A stretch of 21,258 nucleotides of DNA, from assembly GCA_045638565.1 (NCBI GenBank), contig JAZUBN010000054.1, forward strand, positions 1 to 21,258, read 5' to 3'. Origin of the DNA: SIG471 sp045638565. Lineage in GTDB: Bacteria > Bacillota > Clostridia > Oscillospirales > Butyricicoccaceae. Positions 1 through 5,519 of this stretch are shown here, piece after piece. Each line of letters starts with the position of its first letter. The first letter of the stretch is position 1. A program made the translations under genes and the position numbers. The notes beneath the pieces were generated by a model. It did no database searches. It saw nothing but the letters and a program-made list of their open reading frames with translations, and had not been told where the DNA came from.

Positions 1-1
1 G

Positions 2-526
2 GGTGTGCTTAAGGGTGGTGTTGTTGCAACAGTTATGTCCAATCTTGGTCTTCATGTATTTTTGAAGGAAAACGGAATAGATATATTAACAACTAAGGTT
101 GGCGACCGCTATGTTCTTGAAGAAATGATCAAGAAGGGCTATAATATCGGCGGCGAGCAGTCTGGTCATATGATTGTATCTGACTATGCTACAACAGGTG
201 ATGGTCAGCTTACAGCAGTTAAGGTGCTTGAGATGCTTTCTTCAATGAATGCTAAGCCTTCTGCAATGACAAACAGCATTCAGATTTATCCTCAGATTAT
301 GATAAATGTAAACGTTCCAAATGACATCAAGAAGACAGTTGCTCAGCTTCCTGCAGTTCTTGAAGTGGCTAAGGAAATCGAAGAAGTATTCCAGGACAAG
401 GGCAGAGTTCTCATCCGTCCATCCGGCACAGAAGCTAAAGTGCGTGTTATGGTCGAAGGTAATGACCTTGAAAAGGTTAAAATGTTCGCTGAAAAGGCGG
501 CTGAAGCAGTTAGAAAATCCATTTAA
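2..526 (+). CDS. glmM: Phosphoglucosamine mutase, C-terminal part (cut by window edge)
   Basis: This is the last ~175 codons of GlmM, which converts glucosamine-6-phosphate to glucosamine-1-phosphate in the cytoplasm on the way to UDP-GlcNAc and peptidoglycan. The reading frame is open from the window edge, so the true start and the phosphoserine loop lie upstream. Visible hallmarks are VVATVMSNLGL near the edge, the sugar-binding GGEQSGH motif (149-169) and the phosphate-binding RPSGTEAKVRVM motif of the C-terminal domain (about 418-453). The C-terminus AEAVRKSI is normal for the family. A strong terminator follows 6 bases after the stop, then the glmS ribozyme and glmS, so two successive steps of the pathway are neighbours. 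The family call is firm from the motifs and from the glmS context; only the 5' part is missing. Confidence 0.97.
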   Translation, partial: GVLKGGVVATVMSNLGLHVFLKENGIDILTTKVGDRYVLEEMIKKGYNIGGEQSGHMIVSDYATTGDGQLTAVKVLEMLSSMNAKPSAMTNSIQIYPQIMINVNVPNDIKKTVAQLPAVLEVAKEIEEVFQDKGRVLIRPSGTEAKVRVMVEGNDLEKVKMFAEKAAEAVRKSI

Positions 527-532
527 CAATAT

Positions 533-556
533 AAAGCCCCCATCTTGGGGGCTTTT
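533..556 (+). terminator. Intrinsic terminator after glmM
   Basis: AAAGCCCCC (533-541) pairs perfectly with GGGGGCTTT (547-555) around a 5-nt loop and ends in TTTT. It starts 6 nt after the glmM stop codon. The T-run is short, so some read-through toward the glmS ribozyme is plausible. Confidence 0.88.
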
Positions 557-602
557 ACGGAAAAATGAAAGGAGGTAAAAAGAAAAGCTGATTTTCATTT
601 TA

Positions 603-758
603 AGCGCCAGGACTGCAAATGTGCAGTTGACGAGGAAGAAGGTTGGGTTATTTGGGGCCCGGAAATCGAAACATTCGGCGGATGCCTTCTGCTTAAACCG
701 ATAGGCATAAGTACATTTACAAAGACTGCAGGCGACTGCAGAAACAAAAATATGTACA
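603..758 (+). ncRNA. glmS ribozyme: glmS self-cleaving ribozyme/riboswitch
   Basis: This 5' leader matches the glmS ribozyme, which cleaves its own mRNA when glucosamine-6-phosphate binds and so lowers GlmS synthesis. The conserved AGCGCC start is at 603-608, with expected cleavage between A603 and G604. P1 is the hairpin ACTGCA (612-617)/TGCAGT (622-627). It is followed by TTGACGAGGA and by the core strand CGGCGGATGCC (676-686). AGAAGG upstream can pair with CCTTCT (685-690) as P2. The peripheral P4/P4.1 unit is also visible: GTACAT (711-716) with ATGTAC (752-757), enclosing the small hairpin CTGCAG-GCGA-CTGCAG. The P2 loop region (about 640-668) looks longer than in the Bacillus forms I recall. 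It lies directly upstream of glmS, as in other Firmicutes. Boundaries are approximate. Confidence 0.95.
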
Positions 759-798
759 TCGGTATTTATAAATATAGTTTATTAAGGAGAACTAATAT

Positions 799-2625
799 AT
801 GTGTGGTATTGTAGGCTATGTCGGTAAGAATAATGCAGTTCCTGTAATTCTTTCCGGACTTTATAAGCTGGAATACAGAGGCTATGACTCTGCCGGTATT
901 GCAGTTATTGAAAATAATAATCTTAAGGTTATCAAGACTAAGGGCAGAATCAAGGATCTTGATGCAAAGATTCAGAATTATGGCGAAATTAATACAAATT
1001 GTGCTATTGGTCATACAAGATGGGCTACTCACGGTGCCCCATCCGATGTAAATTCCCATCCTCATATCAGTAAGAATGGCCGTATTGCTATCGTTCATAA
1101 CGGTATTATTGAAAACTTCCTCGAACTTCGTGCAATGCTCGAAGCAAAGGGATTTGAATTTGTAAGCCAGACAGATACAGAAGTTGTTGCGCATCTTTTT
1201 GAACTCAACTATAAGGGAAATGCGCTTGAAGCACTTCAAAATACAATCAAGCAGCTCCGTGGCTCTTATGCTATCGGTGTTGTAACAGCAGATGCACCAA
1301 ATGAAATCGTCTGCACAAGAAAGGATAATCCACTTATCATTGGTATTGGTGAAGGTGAAAATATCCTTGGTTCTGATATTCCTGCTATCATTGGTACAAC
1401 AAAGAACTATATCATCCTCAATGACGGTGAAACAGCAAGACTTACAGCTGAATCTGTAGATGTTTACAACGCACTTGGTGATAAGGTTTCCAAGGAAATC
1501 CATGTTGTTGACTGGGATATTTCTGCTGCTGAAAAGGGTGGATACGAACACTTTATGATGAAGGAAATATGTGAACAGGCGAAGGCTGTAAGAGATACTC
1601 TTTCACCACGTATTTCCAAGCTTCTTCCTAATATGTCTGAAACAAATCTCAGCCCTGAAATGTTTAAAAATGTAAGAAATATTCATATTGTAGCTTGTGG
1701 TTCTGCACTCTATGCAGGTCTTGTTGGTAAGCATATTATCGAAAAGATCGCAAGAATTCCTTGCCTTGCAAATGTTGCTTCTGAATTCAGATATAATGAT
1801 CCGATTATTGATGAAAATGATCTTTGCATCGTTGTTTCCCAGTCCGGTGAAACAGCAGATACTCTCGCTGCTATGCGTGAAGCAAAGAAGAGAGGCGCAA
1901 AGACTCTTGCTATTGTAAATGTTGTAGGTTCTTCGGCAGCACGTGAAGCAGACAGTGTTCTTTATACATGGGCAGGCCCTGAAATTGCTGTTGCAACAAC
2001 AAAGGCATACTCTGCACAGCTTTCCGCAATGTATCTTGTTGCTGTTTATGCAGCTATGTCCAAGGGTATTCTCAACGAGGAAATGGCAATGGGTTACTGC
2101 AAGGAAATTATGGACCTTCCTGATCTCATTGATGAAGTTATCAAGACAAGAGAGCAGGTTCAGTATCTTGCTTCCATCTATTCCAACAGATCAAGCACAT
2201 TCTTTATCGGTCGTGGTATTGACTATGCAGCAGCACAGGAAGCCTCTCTCAAACTCAAGGAAATTTCCTATGTTCACAGTGAAGCTTATGCTGCAGGTGA
2301 ACTTAAGCATGGTACAATTTCCCTCATTGAAGATGGTACACTTGTAGTTGCACTTGCAAACGATGACGATGTTTATGAAAAGACTCTTTCCAACATCAAG
2401 TCTGTAAAGGCAAGAGGAGCTAACGTAATTCTTGTTACAAACAAGAACGTTACAGCAGACCCTGAAATTTGCGATCATGTTATCAAGATCCCTAAAACAA
2501 TTGCAGAACTTTCAGCGTCTTTGTCTATTGTTCCAATGCAGCTTCTTGCATATTATATCGGTGTTTACAGAGGCTGTGATATCGATATGCCAAGAAACCT
2601 TGCGAAGTCAGTAACAGTTGAATAA
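799..2625 (+). CDS. glmS: Glutamine--fructose-6-phosphate aminotransferase (isomerizing)
   Basis: GlmS makes glucosamine-6-phosphate from fructose-6-phosphate and glutamine, the entry step to amino-sugar and cell-wall synthesis. The 608-residue protein is full length (family ~600). It begins MCGIVGYVG, where Cys2 becomes the N-terminal nucleophile of the class-II glutamine amidotransferase domain (about 1-220, with HTRWATHG and VHNGIIEN). Two SIS sugar-isomerase domains follow (about 285-600), with ACGSALYAG near 299 and SQSGETADT near 348. The C-terminus MPRNLAKSVTVE is the family signature. The start is fixed by this N-terminus and by TAAGGAGA (783-790), 8 nt upstream. Expression should be feedback-controlled by the ribozyme in the leader. 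No clear terminator follows before the next promoter. Confidence 0.99.
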   Translation: MCGIVGYVGKNNAVPVILSGLYKLEYRGYDSAGIAVIENNNLKVIKTKGRIKDLDAKIQNYGEINTNCAIGHTRWATHGAPSDVNSHPHISKNGRIAIVHNGIIENFLELRAMLEAKGFEFVSQTDTEVVAHLFELNYKGNALEALQNTIKQLRGSYAIGVVTADAPNEIVCTRKDNPLIIGIGEGENILGSDIPAIIGTTKNYIILNDGETARLTAESVDVYNALGDKVSKEIHVVDWDISAAEKGGYEHFMMKEICEQAKAVRDTLSPRISKLLPNMSETNLSPEMFKNVRNIHIVACGSALYAGLVGKHIIEKIARIPCLANVASEFRYNDPIIDENDLCIVVSQSGETADTLAAMREAKKRGAKTLAIVNVVGSSAAREADSVLYTWAGPEIAVATTKAYSAQLSAMYLVAVYAAMSKGILNEEMAMGYCKEIMDLPDLIDEVIKTREQVQYLASIYSNRSSTFFIGRGIDYAAAQEASLKLKEISYVHSEAYAAGELKHGTISLIEDGTLVVALANDDDVYEKTLSNIKSVKARGANVILVTNKNVTADPEICDHVIKIPKTIAELSASLSIVPMQLLAYYIGVYRGCDIDMPRNLAKSVTVE

Positions 2626-2661
2626 AAATTTACAAATTCTTTAAAAATAAAAGCTTAAGTA

Positions 2662-2690
2662 TTGACAAAAAGGCATAAATATGCTTTAAT
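2662..2690 (+). promoter_or_regulatory. Promoter of the sigma-factor gene
   Basis: TTGACA (2662-2667) and TTTAAT (2685-2690) are separated by 17 bp, a good vegetative promoter about 42 bp before the sigma-factor start. A short inverted repeat, GCAT-AAAT-ATGC (2673-2684), fills the 3' part of the spacer and could be an operator; that part is speculative. Confidence 0.75.
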
Positions 2691-2732
2691 GTTACTGTGC
2701 TTGATTGTTTATCTTGGCATTATTGGTGAATT

Positions 2733-3314
2733 ATGAACAATAAGTTATATAATGATTTGTCTATAAATGAGAATCTCTTCGCAGAAAAGTATGCTAAGCT
2801 GGTAACTAAAATTGCCAGAAAATATTATCTTGAGGGCGGAGACTATGATGATCTCATTCAAGAGGGAATGATCGGGCTCATTACGGCAATGCGTAAATAC
2901 GATAGATCTAAATCGGATAACTTTGAGGCGTTTGCTGCTATGTGTATCAGACGCAGGATTTATGATGTAATCCGCGATGCTAATACCGGCAATGGTAAGC
3001 TTGATATTGTTTATACCGATTTTGAAAGTCATACAGAATATACTAATACTTTGGATGATCATGATCCGGAGGCTATGCTCTTAGATCGTGAGTCCGCAGC
3101 AGAAATTGAAAAAGCTTTAGCCAATTCACTCTCTCGGTTTGAATCCTCAGTAGCAGATTTATATCTTTGTGGGCTAAGTTCCGGAGAAATTGCTGAAAAA
3201 TTGAAAAAAAGCAAGAAATCAGTAGACAACGCAATAGTCCGCATAAGAAAAAAGGCTGAAAAATGCCTTCAAAACAGGCGAATACAGGAAGAATCCTGTT
3301 CGTATATTAATTAA
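2733..3314 (+). CDS. RNA polymerase sigma factor, SigH (Spo0H)-like
   Basis: A 193-residue sigma-70-family factor of the SigH type. Region 2 is at about residues 16-83: DYDDLIQEGMIGLITAMRKYD is the core-binding part, and FEAFAAMCIRRRIYDVIRDA is the -10 recognition helix. A region 4 helix-turn-helix lies at about 128-178 (SSGEIAEKLKKSKKSVDNAI, then RIRKKAEK). There is no region 1 or 3, and the protein is a little shorter than Bacillus SigH (218). The pattern EGMIGL...F.AFA..CI.R.I is much closer to SigH than to ECF factors. In Bacillus, SigH controls the transition to stationary phase, competence and early sporulation; its role here is inferred. The gene has its own promoter, and the next gene begins 36 nt downstream with no terminator between, so they may be co-transcribed. 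Confidence 0.85.
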   Translation: MNNKLYNDLSINENLFAEKYAKLVTKIARKYYLEGGDYDDLIQEGMIGLITAMRKYDRSKSDNFEAFAAMCIRRRIYDVIRDANTGNGKLDIVYTDFESHTEYTNTLDDHDPEAMLLDRESAAEIEKALANSLSRFESSVADLYLCGLSSGEIAEKLKKSKKSVDNAIVRIRKKAEKCLQNRRIQEESCSYIN

Positions 3315-3350
3315 ATGGCCCTGAAGGGCAATAAGAGAGAGGTAATTTAA

Positions 3351-3629
3351 ATGTTCCAGGACAAAACACTTGTTTGCAAAGAATGTGGCGCTGAATTCGT
3401 ATTCACAGCTGGTGAACAGGAATTCTACGCAGAACGTGGTTTCCAGAATGAGCCACAGAGATGTAAGGCTTGCCGTGACGCTCGCAAGAACGCAGCTCGC
3501 GCTCCACGTGAATTCTTTACAGCTACATGCGCAGCATGCGGTAAGGAAGCTAAGGTTCCATTCGAACCAAAGTCTGATCGTCCAGTATACTGCAGCGAAT
3601 GCTTTGCAAAGATGAAGGAAGAAAACTAA
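3351..3629 (+). CDS. Small double zinc-ribbon protein
   Basis: A 92-residue protein with eight cysteines in two ribbons: C9xxC12...C38xxC41 (VCKECG...RCKACR) and C60xxC63...C81xxC84 (TCAACG...VYCSEC). The second half matches the CxxC-x17-CxxC domain that ends DRPVYCSECF, found in small Firmicutes proteins of unknown role. Each set of four cysteines should hold one zinc ion. There is no signal peptide or membrane segment, so it is cytoplasmic. Function is unknown; nucleic-acid or ribosome binding would be a guess. Codons such as CGT, CGC, GCT, AAG and CCA suggest high expression compared with the sigma gene upstream. The ribosome site is GAGAGGT about 9 nt before the ATG. A strong terminator follows 16 nt after the stop. 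Confidence 0.85.
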   Translation: MFQDKTLVCKECGAEFVFTAGEQEFYAERGFQNEPQRCKACRDARKNAARAPREFFTATCAACGKEAKVPFEPKSDRPVYCSECFAKMKEEN

Positions 3630-3645
3630 TTTATTTTAGTTAGTC

Positions 3646-3676
3646 AAAAGCCTTGCCTAAACAGCAAGGCTTTTTT
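3646..3676 (+). terminator. Intrinsic terminator after the zinc-ribbon gene
   Basis: AAAAGCCTTGC (3646-3656) pairs with GCAAGGCTTTT (3664-3674) around a 7-nt loop, ending in six Ts (3671-3676). The next gene starts only 16 nt further on, leaving no room for a new promoter. Confidence 0.9.
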
Positions 3677-3692
3677 GATTTTGGAGTAATTT

Positions 3693-4502
3693 ATGAAAAA
3701 GCCACTTAAAAAAATATACGTTGAGATAACAAACTTATGTAACCTGAGATGTTCGTTTTGTTCTCAGTCATCGCGTAAAGGGGAATGGATGTCTGCTTCG
3801 GATTTTGATAAAATAGCAGGTCAAATCAAGAAGTATACAGACTATGTTCATCTTCACGTAAAAGGTGAGCCGCTTGTACATCCTGAGCTTAAAGAGATTC
3901 TTCAGATATGCAGTAGTTATGATATTAAAGTTAATATTACTACAAATGGTACTTTGTTATTCGATAGACTTGATATTCTATGTAATTCATCATCTTTAAG
4001 ACAGGTAAATATTTCTTTGCATGCAGAAACTGACGATCCTGAAAGGTATTTTACTGAATGTGTTGAAGCAGGGAAAAAACTTGCGCAGGCGGGGGTTTAT
4101 GTAAGTTTCAGATTGTGGAACGGCGAAGGTGGTGTTTCACTGAAAAAACGTTTGTTTGATCTCTTCCTGGAACATTATGAAAAGGGAAATCGCATAACGC
4201 TTGATGATAATATATTCCTAAGCCTTGATGAATTCTGGGAGTGGCCGCAGCTTACTATGCCTTATATTAGTGATAAAGGCATTTGCAATGGTCTCAGACA
4301 TCATATTGGAATACTCGTTGATGGCACAGTAATTCCTTGCTGTCTTGATGGTGAAGCGCAGGCATCATTGGGGAATGTTTTTGATACTCCATTTGATGAA
4401 ATATGGGAGAATAATATTATCCTTCACAGACAAAATATGTATAACAGAAAACTCACTTTGGAACTTTGCAAACATTGTTCTTACCGAGAAAAATTTCAAT
4501 AA
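3693..4502 (+). CDS. Radical SAM protein with SPASM/twitch-like C-terminus
   Basis: A 269-residue radical SAM enzyme. C16xxxC20xxC23 (TNLCNLRCSFCSQ) is the [4Fe-4S]/SAM site, followed by GEPLVHPEL (58-66, the GGEP position, here KGEP) and ITTNGTLL (82-89) of the partial TIM barrel. The C-terminal part has C198, C216-C217 and C259xxC262 with LVDGTVIPCC and LGNVFDTPFDEIWEN. That layout is typical of a SPASM- or twitch-type domain binding an auxiliary cluster. Known SPASM enzymes modify peptides or proteins, but no precursor peptide is evident next to this gene, so the substrate is unknown. GGAG (3682-3685) serves as ribosome site. It may depend on read-through of the terminator just upstream, and a separate promoter for the next gene starts 5 nt after its stop. 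Confidence 0.85.
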   Translation: MKKPLKKIYVEITNLCNLRCSFCSQSSRKGEWMSASDFDKIAGQIKKYTDYVHLHVKGEPLVHPELKEILQICSSYDIKVNITTNGTLLFDRLDILCNSSSLRQVNISLHAETDDPERYFTECVEAGKKLAQAGVYVSFRLWNGEGGVSLKKRLFDLFLEHYEKGNRITLDDNIFLSLDEFWEWPQLTMPYISDKGICNGLRHHIGILVDGTVIPCCLDGEAQASLGNVFDTPFDEIWENNIILHRQNMYNRKLTLELCKHCSYREKFQ

Positions 4503-4507
4503 TACTA

Positions 4508-4536
4508 TTGAAAATACATTGAAAATAAGATATAAT
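4508..4536 (+). promoter_or_regulatory. Promoter of the DUF1858 gene
   Basis: TTGAAA (4508-4513), a 17-bp spacer and a perfect TATAAT (4531-4536), with AAAGGAGG (4553-4560) and an ATG at 4569 behind it. This is one of the strongest promoter/ribosome-site combinations in the window for one of its smallest genes. Confidence 0.82.
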
Positions 4537-4568
4537 ATTTACAGTATAAATAAAAGGAGGAACAACCA

Positions 4569-4766
4569 ATGTTTGTTACACTTGATACAATCATTATTGA
4601 CGTTCTCAGAGCTGATATGAGAACAGCTGATATTTTTGCTGAAGCAGGTATGCACTGCATGGGCTGCACAGGTGCTGCTTTTGAAAGTATCGCAGAAGCG
4701 GCTGCTGTACATGGCATCAGTGCTGAAACTCTTGTTGACAGACTCAACGCTTTCTTCGGAAACTAA
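4569..4766 (+). CDS. DUF1858-type small redox-disulfide protein
   Basis: A 65-residue soluble protein of the DUF1858 family, also called the hybrid-cluster-protein-associated redox disulfide domain. The hallmark GMHCMGCTGAAFES carries C30xxC33; it is preceded by an aliphatic helix start (VTLDTIIIDVLRADMRTADIFAEAG) and followed by ISAETLVDRLNAFF. The family is predicted to undergo cysteine redox chemistry; its real partner is unknown. No hybrid-cluster gene is present here, so the link implied by the family name cannot be tested in this window. The gene is an independent unit with its own strong promoter, an optimal AAAGGAGG 8 nt before the ATG and a hairpin 19 nt after the stop. This suggests high, separate expression. 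Confidence 0.85.
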   Translation: MFVTLDTIIIDVLRADMRTADIFAEAGMHCMGCTGAAFESIAEAAAVHGISAETLVDRLNAFFGN

Positions 4767-4785
4767 TTAAAGTCAATAAATTTAT

Positions 4786-4813
4786 AATAGGGTGGATATA
4801 TATCCACCCTATT
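4786..4813 (+). terminator. 28-bp perfect palindrome, probable terminator of the DUF1858 gene
   Basis: AATAGGGTGGATA (4786-4798) and TATCCACCCTATT (4801-4813) form an uninterrupted palindrome with a TA centre. In RNA this gives a long stem, but only TTT follows (the last two Ts of the arm and 4814), so termination may be partial. It ends right before the trmK leader. A dimeric-protein operator is an alternative reading. Confidence 0.65.
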
Positions 4814-4823
4814 TGTGAAATGT

Positions 4824-4828
4824 GGTGA
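4824..4828 (+). promoter_or_regulatory. Ribosome-binding site deciding the trmK start
   Basis: GGTGA lies 4 nt before the TTG at 4833. No Shine-Dalgarno sequence precedes the in-frame GTG at 4815, which directly abuts the palindrome. This favours TTG 4833 as start. Confidence 0.55.
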
Positions 4829-4832
4829 AATA

Positions 4833-5519
4833 TTGAAACTGACTGAAAGACTATTGACAATTGCGGATCTTTGCGAGGGCAGCAACGCTGTAATTGATGT
4901 GGGATGTGACCACGCAAAACTTCCGATTTATCTTATAGAGAACAATATTGTAAATAAAGCTATTGCAACCGACATCAGACAGGGACCGGTTGATAATGCA
5001 AGAAAAAATGTAAAGGCTAACAAACTTGAAGATCGTATACGAATAAACTTATGTAATGGTCTTGCAGATTTTGGTCCTGAAGACGGTGATACAATTATAG
5101 TTGCCGGAATGGGTGCTGAAGAAATTGTAAGTATTATTGATAATGCGCCATGGACTAAAAATGAAAATATCAAGCTTATTCTCCAGCCTATGACACTGGA
5201 ATATAAGCTTCGCGAGTACTTATATAAAAATGGCTATGAAGTAAGAAATGAAGAAATAGCAATAGAAGGACCAAAGGTTTATACTATTATTTGCGCTTCA
5301 TGGACAGGAAAAGAACTTAATGAAGAAAATTATAATCTGTTTTCAGATAAGTTATATCAGGGAAGAAACAGATGTACATATATAGAAAAACTGATAAAAA
5401 GATATTCGAGAATGCAGGAAGGACATAAACATTCGGCCGAAGGTGAGCGTGAAGATCTTAATGTAATTCTAAAGATGCTTCACTCAACTCTCGAAAAGAT
5501 GAAAAGGGATCAGAATTAA
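4833..5519 (+). CDS. trmK: tRNA (adenine(22)-N1)-methyltransferase
   Basis: TrmK methylates N1 of A22 in tRNA, using SAM. The Rossmann methyltransferase fold is visible: motif I VIDVGCDHAKLPIYL, then AIATDIRQGPVDNA (motif II region), IIVAGMGAEEI and the LILQPM motif that replaces NPPY-type motifs in this family, followed by a helical C-terminus. I chose TTG at 4833 because it gives MKLTERLLTIADL, matching the usual TrmK N-terminus, and has GGTGA upstream. A GTG at 4815 in frame would add six residues (MKCGEI) but has no ribosome site. The stop TAA (5517-5519) directly abuts the rqcH ATG, showing translational coupling. The two genes plus the hydrolase form an operon; transcription must start upstream, perhaps through the palindrome. 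Confidence 0.93.
   Translation: MKLTERLLTIADLCEGSNAVIDVGCDHAKLPIYLIENNIVNKAIATDIRQGPVDNARKNVKANKLEDRIRINLCNGLADFGPEDGDTIIVAGMGAEEIVSIIDNAPWTKNENIKLILQPMTLEYKLREYLYKNGYEVRNEEIAIEGPKVYTIICASWTGKELNEENYNLFSDKLYQGRNRCTYIEKLIKRYSRMQEGHKHSAEGEREDLNVILKMLHSTLEKMKRDQN

Noticed and set aside
565..591. Eight-codon leader peptide frame (MKGGKKKS) before the glmS ribozyme
   Set aside because: It has no ribosome site of its own; AAAGGAGG lies within it. Too short to support as a gene.
3318..3329. GCCC-TGAA-GGGC hairpin as terminator of the sigma gene
   Set aside because: Only 4 bp and followed by purines, not Ts; kept only as a possible processing element.
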